64,000 bases of DNA, from positions 1-64,000 of the forward strand of contig JBLICU010000002.1 in NCBI GenBank assembly GCA_047632435.1, written 5' to 3'. Of the stretch, positions 18,577-27,295 are shown in pieces. Numbering within the stretch: position 1 is the stretch's first letter; each line of letters opens with the position of its first letter. This DNA is from JAMZMI01 sp047632435. GTDB lineage: Bacteria > Bacteroidota > Bacteroidia > Cytophagales > Cyclobacteriaceae. The position numbers and the translations under genes are program-made. The notes below the pieces were generated by a model, which saw nothing but the letters and a program-made list of their open reading frames with translations, made no database searches and was not told the DNA's origin.

Positions 18577-19644
18577 ATGATGAATATGAAAAACATGATT
18601 AATTCAATTAAAGTCCTTGCTATGCTGGCCGTGGTACTCGGACTGACGTTTACTATGAGTTGCAGTGAAGATGAAGAACCGGCACCTACTGAAACTGTAA
18701 TGGGACTTGTAAGGTCTACTGATGGACTTGATTCACTCCAAAAATACCTAGAAGTATACCCTGATTTAGTTGCCCTATTAGATGGTACAGGAGATTTCAC
18801 TGTATTTGCTCCAACAAACAGCGCATTTATTGGATTGTTGCAAACTGAGGGTTTCCCTTCAAATATTACTTCGATTAATCCTGATATTATTAAAAACGTT
18901 TTGGCATACCATGTTTCGGCGACTAGATATGAAAGTTCTGCCTTAACAGCTGGTGTCTCAGTGGCTTCCCTTAGCCAAGGAAACGAAGCAATCGTGGTGA
19001 ATGCTGACGGTAGAACACTATTAACAGGCTCTTCAAATGGTGAAATTGTAATAGTGGATGCAAACATCAAAGCAACAAATGGCGTTGTTCACACAGTAGG
19101 ATCTGTTTTAATTCCACCATCTGTTGGAGCCACATTAACTCCAAACCTTGGAAAGACTTCTGGTGCTTTGCTACTCGGTGCTAACTTTAGTATTTTGGCT
19201 CAGGCATTAATCAAATCTGAAGAATATGCTGCAACAAGTGATCAAATCCCATCTTTAATTGGTGTTTTGGCTGGCACAACTTCACATACCGTTTTCGCGC
19301 CTAGCAATGGTACTTTTGAGGCTGGAAGCTTGACTGCTGCAAGTTTTACAGCACAACAGTGGTATGGTATTATTGCTACCCATGTTGTATTGTCAGATGT
19401 AGGTCCTGCAGATCTGGTAGCCGGTTCAACTTTCACAACGGCATCAGGTGCTACGTTGACAGTATTGTCAACACAAGCGCCTGTAAATACTGCCATAGGA
19501 ATTTTGACTGGTATTGTAATCGACTCAAATGGCGATGCTACTCCAGAAGCTCAAGTAGCAGTGCCTTCAAGTGCTAGTCCTGCATTAGTAACTTCGAATG
19601 GGCAGATTCATGTTATCGCTGGAGTTTTATTACCTCCTCAATAA
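18577..19644 (+). CDS. Lipoprotein with two fasciclin (FAS1) domains
   Basis: A 355-residue lipoprotein. The signal peptide ends at the Cys of TMSC (about residue 29), followed by an acidic EDEEPAP linker. Two FAS1 domains follow, at ~40-185 and ~190-355. Each has the strand motif near its N-terminal third (DFTVFAPTNSAF and HTVFAPSNGTF) and the second block (NGVVHTVGSVL, NGQIHVIAGVL). FAS1 domains mediate cell-surface adhesion and matrix interaction. Three Met codons lie close together (18577, 18580, 18586); any can be the start. A strong terminator follows directly, so the gene is monocistronic. Confidence 0.87.
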   Translation: MMNMKNMINSIKVLAMLAVVLGLTFTMSCSEDEEPAPTETVMGLVRSTDGLDSLQKYLEVYPDLVALLDGTGDFTVFAPTNSAFIGLLQTEGFPSNITSINPDIIKNVLAYHVSATRYESSALTAGVSVASLSQGNEAIVVNADGRTLLTGSSNGEIVIVDANIKATNGVVHTVGSVLIPPSVGATLTPNLGKTSGALLLGANFSILAQALIKSEEYAATSDQIPSLIGVLAGTTSHTVFAPSNGTFEAGSLTAASFTAQQWYGIIATHVVLSDVGPADLVAGSTFTTASGATLTVLSTQAPVNTAIGILTGIVIDSNGDATPEAQVAVPSSASPALVTSNGQIHVIAGVLLPPQ

Positions 19645-19665
19645 TTTAAATCACTAAGAACATTG

Positions 19666-19704
19666 AAAAACCGATTCTGCAAATTGCCGAGTCGGTTTTT
19701 TTTT
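19666..19704 (+). terminator. Rho-independent terminator of the fasciclin gene
   Basis: The stem AAAAACCGA (19666-19674) pairs with TCGGTTTTT (19692-19700), and the T run continues to 19704. It lies 22 bases after the fasciclin stop. Confidence 0.8.
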
Positions 19705-19743
19705 GTGCCCAAAAATTGGTTTGAATAAGGTTAGGCTTGAATA

Positions 19744-20583
19744 TCAATCAAAGTGATTACCGCAATTGCTACAATATTTTGCCTCTTTGGGAACATTCTG
19801 TTGACAGATTAGGCAGTCCTTTGATTTCATTTTCTTCTCTATCTTATCCATTTTGGATAATTCTGAAGTCATAATGCCTGTAGGTACCGCGATGATGGCG
19901 TAACCCATCAGCATCAATAAGGTAGCAAAAGATTGACCAAGAACAGTTTGAGGAGCTATGTCTCCGTAACCCACAGTAGTTACAGTAACAACTGCCCAAT
20001 ATATACTCATAGGAATACTCGTGAAGCCATTTTCTCCTCCTTCTATCAGATACATCAAAGTGCCAGTGATGACCACCAGAGCTGAAACAGCACCCATGAA
20101 TATCAGAATCTTTCGCTGGCTTCCTTTCATTGCCTCTGCCAATACTTTGGCTTCATCCAGATATCTGGTGAGCTTAAATATTCGAAAGACCCTGAGGAGC
20201 CGAATCGCTCTGATTACCATCAGATAACTCCCTCCAGAAACAAAAATAGCTATATAACTAGGCATCAAGGCTACAAAATCAACAATCCCAAGTGGACTAA
20301 AAATATAGGATTTTGGTTTTCTCGTGATCCAAATCCTCAATAAATATTCAATTGTAAATAGGCCTGTGAATGTCCATTCTAATGCAATAAGTATTTCGCC
20401 GTAAGCCAAACTAAATTCCTTGACACTTTCCAGCATCACAGCAACGATACTGCCCAAAATAACCACAAGAAGCACTTCGTCAAATATTTTACCGGCTCGG
20501 GTATCTGTGCCGAAAACCACTTCGAAGAGTTTGGCTTTAATTCGGCCAATAAAGCCATGTTCTATTTTTTCAGATGTATCCAT
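19744..20583 (-). CDS. Voltage-gated potassium channel with C-terminal zinc ribbon
   Basis: A 279-residue six-TM ion channel. S1-S4 lie at ~30-150, with an Arg-rich S4 (RAIRLLRVFRIFKLTRY). The pore region has the K+ selectivity filter TVTTVGYGD followed by an S6 helix (LLMLMGYAIIAVPTGIM). The C-terminal tail is cytoplasmic and ends in two CxxC knuckles (CLICQQ, CSNCGNHF) that should bind one zinc ion. ATG 20583 is preferred; an upstream TTG at 20607 would begin inside the terminator of the receptor gene. K+ selectivity is supported by the filter; the gating role of the zinc ribbon is unknown. Confidence 0.88.
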   Translation of the reverse strand: MDTSEKIEHGFIGRIKAKLFEVVFGTDTRAGKIFDEVLLVVILGSIVAVMLESVKEFSLAYGEILIALEWTFTGLFTIEYLLRIWITRKPKSYIFSPLGIVDFVALMPSYIAIFVSGGSYLMVIRAIRLLRVFRIFKLTRYLDEAKVLAEAMKGSQRKILIFMGAVSALVVITGTLMYLIEGGENGFTSIPMSIYWAVVTVTTVGYGDIAPQTVLGQSFATLLMLMGYAIIAVPTGIMTSELSKMDKIEKKMKSKDCLICQQNVPKEAKYCSNCGNHFD

Positions 20584-20604
20584 ATTTCTAAATATCGCAA
20601 AAAA

Positions 20605-20639
20605 CAATAAAAAACCCCAACCTTTACAGGGTCAGGGTT
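20605..20639 (-). terminator. Terminator downstream of the TonB-dependent receptor
   Basis: On the plus strand AACCCCAACC (20613-20622) and GGTCAGGGTT (20630-20639) form a 10-base-pair stem with wobble pairs around a 7-base loop. Read on the minus strand the stem is followed by a T-rich run, correctly oriented to end the receptor transcript. Confidence 0.75.
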
Positions 20640-20668
20640 CAGTTTTTAATTTGATCACTATCAGTTCT

Positions 20669-23581
20669 TTAGTTCATCAACTCATCAAATGTAATTGAGA
20701 TATAATATATGGCACCAATATTAGGACCTCCTAGACTTTGAATATAATAGTTGCCAAGTAAATTTGATCCACCTAGTTTTACTACAGATTTCAAATCCTT
20801 CAACCTGTATGAAACTTGCGCATCTACAGTAGAATAAGAAGGCACATTACCTATAGCAAAGGATGACTGCCATTCAAAAGCTGTTTGCCATCGATAAGTA
20901 ATGTTAAACCCTAGTTCATCAATAACCTTTCTATTACCAAAATTGAGATTGAATTTATGCTCAGGAGTATTAAATTCAGCCAATGATCCTTCTGGAAATC
21001 CACCAATCAATTTGTTCCAATTATAATTTCCACCAACAGTGTAACCCCCATCCAATGAATAAGTAAGCCCTAATGCCGCTCCTTGTGAAGTCACATTGTT
21101 ATCCAAATTAGTATAAATCTGAAAAGTATTGTCCGAATTACTACTAAGTAAAGAAGTCAGCTGCGAAGGATCAGCAACAATATCACCCGCCGCTTTATGT
21201 ATTCTTACCTGAGTAATGAAATTGGAGTATGAGTTGTAATAATATACTGCGTCGATTAAGAGCTTGTTTTGAATCACACTCTTGTATCCTACCTCAAATG
21301 AATTAACCTTCTCGGGACGAACCGCGTCAAAAGTTGTTACGGCTTCAAGAAGATTTTGATAACTCGTAATAGGCTGAGATGGATCGTTAAAAAATGCATC
21401 TCTAAATGCTAATACGGAACCTCCAGTATATCCGTTAGTTGTCAAATCGTATGAAAGGTAGTTTTCTTTCAACCCTCCCAAAAGTCGTGCTGATATGATA
21501 TCTAAATCGATATATTGACCCTGTGTGGTAGGATTTCTAAATCCTGTTTGATACGAAAATCTAAAGTTATTATTCTTTTTGACAGTATATACAGCAGAAA
21601 GTCTCGGGTTAATTTGACCTTGGAAATTTTGATTTTTGTCAAACCTCAAAGAGCCTGATAACTTAAGAATATCAGGCACTACGTCTTTTGAAGCTTGAAC
21701 ATACGCACCATATTCATTGATTTGAATTCCTCCATTTTGATCAGGAAATATTGTTCCATTCGATCTTAAATCAAATGTGCGGTAGCTAATTCCTCCCTGT
21801 ATGTCAATAACATGGTTAAAAAGGCTTGAAAAATCATACTGGGCTTCATTATGATACATTTTAGATTTATCATCGAAATAAGGACCATTCGGGATCGTAC
21901 TTCCCTCTAATTCAAATTCCTTTCTGCTTTCAAATTCTGACCCGCCTTCAGTATATCTTATCAGATCAGCTTGAGATCGGGCGTATTGATGTGCTCCTTC
22001 CTGGTATTGGATTTTTAAGGTCTGATCGGTTATTGTATTTATTTCTCCTGGATTCAAACCTTCATTTTTTAGATATTCTAAATATCTGGCAGTGTATCTT
22101 GCAAACCAAGTGCTATTCCCTGAATATCCTTCATTCATCAGATTTCCCAGAAATTCTGTTATGTATGAATCTCCTGAATCTTCAATAGTAACATATGAAC
22201 GAACGAAGAAATTGCTACCCCTCAATTGTAACCTATGCTGCTGAATCCCAAAATTAGAAAGAGAATACCTCTGTGCTCCAGTATATATACTGGTTCCAGA
22301 ACCTGCGTTGTAGAGGTAACTCAGTTCAAGGTTATCCGTAAGTCTATAAAATAGTCCTGCATTCACTTTGAAATTTTCTGCGTTGTAATTGATCAAAGAT
22401 TTTTCGCTGTAGGCTGATCTTGCCACTGTATGACCCGGCACATCTCCAGCCAAAAGGTAATCTGTAGTACCAGTTCCGTTAAATAAAGTCCTTAAGCCAG
22501 CATAAGCTGAGTTTTCTTCATCTGCGGGAACACCATTAGCCTCTGAGGCAAAAGCTGCATTTGCAGCAAATCCTAGGAATCCAATATTGGTAGATGCTTC
22601 ATCACCCATATAGTGAAGTCGATCCTGAGCGGGATTAAACGAAAATCCTTGGGGGGCAAGAGATGCATTACGATCAAATTCGGAAGTTCCATGCCAATCC
22701 TCTGCTTTCATGTATGAAAAATTCACTTTAAAAGCAACCTTGTCATTAAATGCTTTCGCATATCTAACTGAAGCTTCATACATTGGACTCATGGCATGAT
22801 CAGCATCATTTCCAACATGATTCACACCCATTTTAACAAAGGCACTTGCTCCTTGGTATTCAAATGGGCTTTTACTATTTATCAATAAAATTCCATTAAA
22901 TGCATTCGGACCATAAAGTGCCGAAGATGCCCCTGGTATTAATTCGACACTTTCAACGTCAAGCTCAGATGGCCCATTCAAATTCCCAATAGGAAAGTTT
23001 AATGCTGGTGCTTGTGTATCCATTCCATCAATTAATTGGACAAAGCGAGTATTGCCTGTGGATGCAAATCCTCTGGCATTTATAATTTGAAAATTGATAC
23101 TGCTCGTTGCGACATCCACTCCTTTCAAATTAGCAATTGCTTTATAATAATTATCAGCTGAGGTATTTTGAATAGCTAGAATGTCCATTTTTTCAATGCT
23201 CACTGGAGATCTTAAAATACTTTCTTCGACTCGTGAAGCGGACACAACAACCTCTTGACCAAGCATGGATGATTCCTCCATACGTATATCCAGATTGCTG
23301 ACATTTTCAGTTGTTATCTCTATTTCCTGTCGCACAAAACCTACACTTGTAATTACCAATGTAATGGGAGGATTTGAAGATACTTTTAAATTGAATTTTC
23401 CGTCGTAATCAGTGACAGTTCCAAGGACTGTTCCTTTCACCAAAATATTGACACCAATTAAACCGTCTCCATTACCATCATCAGTTACCGTACCAGATAT
23501 ATTGGTTTGCGCAAAGGACGCTGTGGCAATGGCAAAAATGAAAAAGGCACTCAGCAAGGGTTTTATTACAGCATTAAGCAT
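20669..23581 (-). CDS. TonB-dependent outer-membrane receptor
   Basis: A 970-residue receptor. The signal peptide (residues 1-24, cleaved after SFA) is followed by a carboxypeptidase-like regulatory domain (~27-110: ISGTVTDDGNGDGLIGVNILVKG, DGKFNL). The plug domain is at ~115-240 (VVVSASRVEESILRSPVSIEKM, GARGF-like NARGFASTGNTRFVQLIDGMD, VELIPGASSALYGPNAFNGILLI). The remainder is the 22-strand barrel. No SusD partner is adjacent, so it is not a classical SusCD pair and may import a small substrate such as a vitamin, siderophore or peptide. Substrate not predictable. A terminator follows 30 bases downstream. Confidence 0.93.
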   Translation of the reverse strand: MLNAVIKPLLSAFFIFAIATASFAQTNISGTVTDDGNGDGLIGVNILVKGTVLGTVTDYDGKFNLKVSSNPPITLVITSVGFVRQEIEITTENVSNLDIRMEESSMLGQEVVVSASRVEESILRSPVSIEKMDILAIQNTSADNYYKAIANLKGVDVATSSINFQIINARGFASTGNTRFVQLIDGMDTQAPALNFPIGNLNGPSELDVESVELIPGASSALYGPNAFNGILLINSKSPFEYQGASAFVKMGVNHVGNDADHAMSPMYEASVRYAKAFNDKVAFKVNFSYMKAEDWHGTSEFDRNASLAPQGFSFNPAQDRLHYMGDEASTNIGFLGFAANAAFASEANGVPADEENSAYAGLRTLFNGTGTTDYLLAGDVPGHTVARSAYSEKSLINYNAENFKVNAGLFYRLTDNLELSYLYNAGSGTSIYTGAQRYSLSNFGIQQHRLQLRGSNFFVRSYVTIEDSGDSYITEFLGNLMNEGYSGNSTWFARYTARYLEYLKNEGLNPGEINTITDQTLKIQYQEGAHQYARSQADLIRYTEGGSEFESRKEFELEGSTIPNGPYFDDKSKMYHNEAQYDFSSLFNHVIDIQGGISYRTFDLRSNGTIFPDQNGGIQINEYGAYVQASKDVVPDILKLSGSLRFDKNQNFQGQINPRLSAVYTVKKNNNFRFSYQTGFRNPTTQGQYIDLDIISARLLGGLKENYLSYDLTTNGYTGGSVLAFRDAFFNDPSQPITSYQNLLEAVTTFDAVRPEKVNSFEVGYKSVIQNKLLIDAVYYYNSYSNFITQVRIHKAAGDIVADPSQLTSLLSSNSDNTFQIYTNLDNNVTSQGAALGLTYSLDGGYTVGGNYNWNKLIGGFPEGSLAEFNTPEHKFNLNFGNRKVIDELGFNITYRWQTAFEWQSSFAIGNVPSYSTVDAQVSYRLKDLKSVVKLGGSNLLGNYYIQSLGGPNIGAIYYISITFDELMN

Positions 23582-23676
23582 AGGTTAAGTTGTTTATGGG
23601 GTTTTAACTTCTAATGTTAGCCAAAAAAAACCACAATTGTAATAATTGGGTGAAGACCAAAGCCAAATAATTACAA

Positions 23677-24009
23677 TCAGCTTTGTTCTTGTTTCAGATG
23701 ATCTACAAAACGTTCACATAATTTGTTCATTTCACCAGCCATAAATTCATCACCTGTGGCCGTCAATACGCTTTGTGCCAATCCACCCAGACAGTCGATA
23801 TAAAATTTCTTCATATCCTCCACAGGCATATCTTTGGACCACAAATCTATTCTTAGTGTGTTTTGTTTTTGATGATCCCAAAGTGAAAGGGATATTGATT
23901 TTGTTTCCGAAAGTCCAGGGACATCCTTTTGATCGGCATCCCACATTATTTTTTCAGGGATGTTTTGATCATCCAACTCTACTTGAAATTTTATCTCTGA
24001 CGTACTCAT
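23677..24009 (-). CDS. gldC: Gliding motility protein GldC
   Basis: A 110-residue cytoplasmic protein matching GldC (SEIKFQVELDDQNIPEKIMWDA, TKSISLSLWDHQ, LRIDLWSKDMPVEDMKKFY). GldC is required for efficient gliding in Flavobacterium but its mechanism is unresolved. It is the last gene of a long minus-strand series, and its ATG overlaps the stop of the upstream M48-like gene by one base (TAATG). No gldB is adjacent, unlike in Flavobacterium. Confidence 0.87.
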   Translation of the reverse strand: MSTSEIKFQVELDDQNIPEKIMWDADQKDVPGLSETKSISLSLWDHQKQNTLRIDLWSKDMPVEDMKKFYIDCLGGLAQSVLTATGDEFMAGEMNKLCERFVDHLKQEQS

Positions 24010-24836
24010 TAAGGTAAACTGTTTTTAAAATTCTGATATGTAAATCCTCCTCCCTCCTTCAAATCTATGCTGCAGCTCAATTCAAATGCCTTAAGATTAA
24101 TGTTTTCAAGTCGTGAGTCATAATTTGAATGTGCTACAAAAAAATCGGGTTGGTTACCCTGTTCCTCTTGTTTGTTTAATTTTTGATAAAAGCCTATGGC
24201 GCCATTACAAGCATATTCTGTTTTGGACAGGCTTATCACCGTGAAATCGTCAGCTTCCTGCTCATCTCCTAAACTGAAAGTAAATGCCACATTTTTGCCA
24301 AATAAATTATTGGCAATCCGATCAAGTGTTATATCATCTACACCTTTTGATGCATTCAGCAATTCCTTGCTTGAAAAGAAATTGAGTAGGCGCTTGGTCA
24401 CATGTCTTTGATCTGAATGATTGATCAAGTGAGCGAGCATGGCGGCAAATTCATCGGCATTTGCAAGTATTTTTACCAAACCTGTATTGATATATACTTT
24501 TCCCCCGGGGGTCACAAATGCGTTTATTTCGGCTTCATTGAGAAGCAATATCTCCCATTGATATACATCCACGTTAGCGACAGGGGAAACACTATCAGGA
24601 TTATTCAATCCCACTATGCTCTCAAATATTTGCTGGGCATACGTGTACGAGAGGGCGTAATCCGTTTGCGGTAAAATCTGGAAAGTTGAGTCCTCTGAGA
24701 TCTTCAAACGAAGCTCATCTGCCAATAATATCTCATCCTGAATAGAATATAGTTCAGGCACTTCCTTATCGCATGACTGTCCTAAGACGAGCCCCGACAA
24801 GCAAATAAACCAAATTATGTTTCTATTGATATACAT
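24009..24836 (-). CDS. M48-like lipoprotein lacking the catalytic glutamate
   Basis: A 275-residue lipoprotein (signal ending at GQSC, Cys22) homologous to the neighbouring M48 metallopeptidase through its whole length: NEAEINAFVTPGGKVYINTGL matches NEDVLNAFATPGGYIYVYAGL. In place of HEIAH it has HLINH (residues 136-140), so the general-base Glu is Leu137 (TTG codon at 24426-24428). Both His ligands and a downstream Glu (EADD, Glu194) remain, so zinc binding is possible without proteolysis. It lies 3 bases after the active paralogue and one base overlaps gldC. It is best read as a pseudoprotease, perhaps a regulator or partner of its paralogue or of envelope motility proteins. Confidence 0.8.
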   Translation of the reverse strand: MYINRNIIWFICLSGLVLGQSCDKEVPELYSIQDEILLADELRLKISEDSTFQILPQTDYALSYTYAQQIFESIVGLNNPDSVSPVANVDVYQWEILLLNEAEINAFVTPGGKVYINTGLVKILANADEFAAMLAHLINHSDQRHVTKRLLNFFSSKELLNASKGVDDITLDRIANNLFGKNVAFTFSLGDEQEADDFTVISLSKTEYACNGAIGFYQKLNKQEEQGNQPDFFVAHSNYDSRLENINLKAFELSCSIDLKEGGGFTYQNFKNSLP

Positions 24837-24839
24837 GGA

Positions 24840-25700
24840 TTAGTTAGAGAATAAAGCTTTAAACTGTGCGTAAGTCAGCCCATTTAACTTTGCCGTGCTA
24901 TTATCAGTAGAACATCCCCTACAGGATGCCCGGGCATCAATATCCGTAACTCTATTGCTTGGATTCGGATGCGTACTTAGAAACTCAGGCACTCCAGAAC
25001 CACCCTCTTCCTCAAGTTTCCTGAAAAACTCAGCCGCTCCATTACAAGCAAATTGGGTCTCATCCAAATACTCGACAGATGCGGCATCTGCTTCAGATTC
25101 ATCATCTCTACTGAATTTTAGCGAACTAACATTAGATATAAACGCGGCTGCTACTTCTGCTACCGCAGATTGATCACCAGCAACTACACTTAATAGTAAT
25201 TGAAGTTTAGCGTTTTGAATTTGTTGATTTACTGAATGTCTTCTATCCGCATGAGCTATTTCATGTCCCATCACACCTGCCAAATCATCTACATTGTCAA
25301 GATATTTAATTAGGCCAGCATAGACATAGATATACCCACCTGGTGTTGCAAATGCGTTCAACACATCCTCATTAATAATGGTAAGCTTCCAAAGAAAAAG
25401 ATCTTTGATTTCAACATCCTCAGATAGTAAAATCTGGTTTTTGATTTCGTTTAAATAATCATAAGCAGCTTGATGTTCGCTCTCGATCCAAATAGTTGCA
25501 GCAAATACACTATCGATATTATCAGAAACCTGAGCACCTAACGTGACGTCACTCGAAATTGGGAAGGCTGTATTAATTAGAAGACCTCCAACTTTACCCA
25601 AATCTGAACAAGGACCATCATTTTTCTTGCATGATTCTAATCCCAAAAACAGAACCATCACAGCTCCAATAATTGATACTTTAATCACTGATCTATTCAT
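24840..25700 (-). CDS. M48 family metallopeptidase lipoprotein
   Basis: A 286-residue lipoprotein (lipobox GLESC, Cys24) of the M48 family. The zinc motif GHEIAHADRRH is at residues 145-155 (His146, Glu147, His150) and the third ligand lies in DESEADAAS (Glu203). The substrate-flanking NAFATPGGYIYVYAGLI is typical of BepA/LoiP-like periplasmic proteases that handle outer-membrane protein quality. The 8-base overlap of its start (ATGAATAG) with the ribF stop indicates coupling. The downstream neighbour is an inactive-looking copy. Confidence 0.88.
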   Translation of the reverse strand: MNRSVIKVSIIGAVMVLFLGLESCKKNDGPCSDLGKVGGLLINTAFPISSDVTLGAQVSDNIDSVFAATIWIESEHQAAYDYLNEIKNQILLSEDVEIKDLFLWKLTIINEDVLNAFATPGGYIYVYAGLIKYLDNVDDLAGVMGHEIAHADRRHSVNQQIQNAKLQLLLSVVAGDQSAVAEVAAAFISNVSSLKFSRDDESEADAASVEYLDETQFACNGAAEFFRKLEEEGGSGVPEFLSTHPNPSNRVTDIDARASCRGCSTDNSTAKLNGLTYAQFKALFSN

Positions 25701-26625
25701 TCTTAAGTACTTTAATTGCTTGTTCCTTATCTTTTATTAATTGTTTTTTTAAAAAATCAATACTTTCAAACTTCTCTTCATTGCGCAGCAGTTGATGAAA
25801 GTGTATGATAAGGTGTTCATTGTAAATCTGCTTATTAAAATCAAAGATATTGACTTCTATCCTACGTTCCTCACCCGATACCGTAGGTCTTACCCCAATA
25901 TTTAACATGCCTATGTACCATTGGTTTTGAAACTCTACGCTTACAGCATATGCTCCATCACGTGGAATGAGCTTGTAAAACTCCGGTACTTCCAGATTGG
26001 CTGTTGGGAATCCTATGCTTCGTCCGATTCTGTCCCCTTCCTTTACGAATCCTGACAAGCTATATTTTCGACCTAAAAACTCGTTTGCAGTATGAATATC
26101 GCCCATTGATAAGGCAGTGCGAATTTTGGTTGAGCTGACTCCAACATCCTCAATGTCCTCACGCGAAATCTCAATTACCGAAAAGCCATATTTATTTGCA
26201 TTTTGCTTCAAATAGTCAAATCCACCCTCCCGGTTTTTACCAAATTTATGATCATGACCGATAACCAATTTCTTGGTATTGATTTTATCTACGATTATTT
26301 GTGTAATAAAATCATCAGACGAAAACTCCGAAAATGCTTTTGTAAAAGGGATTTTAACTAAATAATCAATCCCGAGCTTCTCGATAAGTAGGGTTTTCTC
26401 CTCGAAGGTCGATAACAATTTTAGATCCGTATCATGGTTTTTTAACACGAATCTAGGATGAGGCCAGAAAGTAACAACCACACTTTTCAACTTGTGTTCA
26501 TCAGCTATTCTAGCAATGTTTTTTAGAATTTTTTGATGTCCAACATGAACTCCATCGAAGGTTCCAATGGTGACAACCGTATCCACACTAAACCTTAAAT
26601 CATCTAAGTTATCAATGATTTGCAC
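25693..26625 (-). CDS. ribF: Bifunctional riboflavin kinase / FAD synthetase
   Basis: A 310-residue RibF. The N-terminal nucleotidyltransferase domain has TIGTFDGVHVGHQKIL, VVTFWPHPRFVL and GHDHKFGKNREGG. The C-terminal kinase domain shows GRSIGFPTANLEV and MLNIGVRPTV. It makes FMN from riboflavin and FAD from FMN. The start appears to be GTG 26625 since no ATG is available upstream in frame; it overlaps the truB end by 14 bases. The truB-ribF pairing is common in many bacteria. Confidence 0.93.
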   Translation of the reverse strand: MQIIDNLDDLRFSVDTVVTIGTFDGVHVGHQKILKNIARIADEHKLKSVVVTFWPHPRFVLKNHDTDLKLLSTFEEKTLLIEKLGIDYLVKIPFTKAFSEFSSDDFITQIIVDKINTKKLVIGHDHKFGKNREGGFDYLKQNANKYGFSVIEISREDIEDVGVSSTKIRTALSMGDIHTANEFLGRKYSLSGFVKEGDRIGRSIGFPTANLEVPEFYKLIPRDGAYAVSVEFQNQWYIGMLNIGVRPTVSGEERRIEVNIFDFNKQIYNEHLIIHFHQLLRNEEKFESIDFLKKQLIKDKEQAIKVLKNE

Positions 26626-27295
26626 TTTCCTGTATTTCGTTAATTAATTGATCCAGTTGTTTTGCATCTTTGAGATGAAATGACCCTACAACTGTTCGTT
26701 TCAATTCTTTCAAATAGGCTCCAACTCCCAATCGTTCACCTAAATCTCTTGCGATACTTCTGATGTACGTACCCTTAGAACATTTGATTCGAAAATGAAT
26801 ATCTGCTCCTTCTATTTTCTTAATTTCAAACTCATGAATGATCACCGGTCTTGGGTCAATTTTAACCTCTTCATTATTTCTAGCGTGCTTGTATGCCCGC
26901 TCACCATTAATCCGAATCGCAGAGTATTGGGGAGGCACCTGATTTTGAAAACCTGATAGTGTTTTGGCTGCTTCTATGATTTGGTCGGAAGTAATGGCAC
27001 TTATATCGTTTTCTGTATCGTAAGGAGTTTCCAAATCAAAAGATGGAGTGGTTTTACCGATCTCAAATATGCCTTCATATTCTTTGTCAAGTCCCTGAAG
27101 CTCATTTAGTTTTTTAGTGAACTTGCCTGTGCCAATGATCAATAACCCAGTAGCCAAAGGATCCAAAGTACCTGCATGACCAATTTTTTTGATTTTTATG
27201 GTGTAACGTAGCTTATTAACCACATCAAAAGAAGTCCATTCTCTTGGCTTATCTACCAGCAGTAGCACCCCTTCCTGATAATTGATTAAATCCAT
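26612..27295 (-). CDS. truB: tRNA pseudouridine(55) synthase
   Basis: TruB forms pseudouridine 55 in the T-loop of most tRNAs. The sequence has GVLLLVDKPREWTSFDVVNKLR, the catalytic Asp in GHAGTLDPLATGLLIIG, and RINGERAYKHAR. The start is ATG 27295 (MDLINYQEG); the open frame extends further upstream but that part lies inside uppP. The 10-base overlap with uppP and the 14-base overlap with ribF indicate coupled translation. Confidence 0.92.
   Translation of the reverse strand: MDLINYQEGVLLLVDKPREWTSFDVVNKLRYTIKIKKIGHAGTLDPLATGLLIIGTGKFTKKLNELQGLDKEYEGIFEIGKTTPSFDLETPYDTENDISAITSDQIIEAAKTLSGFQNQVPPQYSAIRINGERAYKHARNNEEVKIDPRPVIIHEFEIKKIEGADIHFRIKCSKGTYIRSIARDLGERLGVGAYLKELKRTVVGSFHLKDAKQLDQLINEIQESANH

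Noticed and set aside
20584..20607. TTG start giving eight more residues to the K+ channel
   Set aside because: That start lies within the terminator of the neighbouring receptor gene; ATG 20583 is natural.
20669..23581. SusCD-type polysaccharide utilisation locus
   Set aside because: No SusD-like lipoprotein and no glycosidase are adjacent; the receptor stands alone.
24009..24836. GldB, since the gene lies directly before gldC
   Set aside because: The sequence aligns with the neighbouring M48 protease over its full length, and lacks a recognisable GldB pattern; it is treated as an M48 pseudoprotease.
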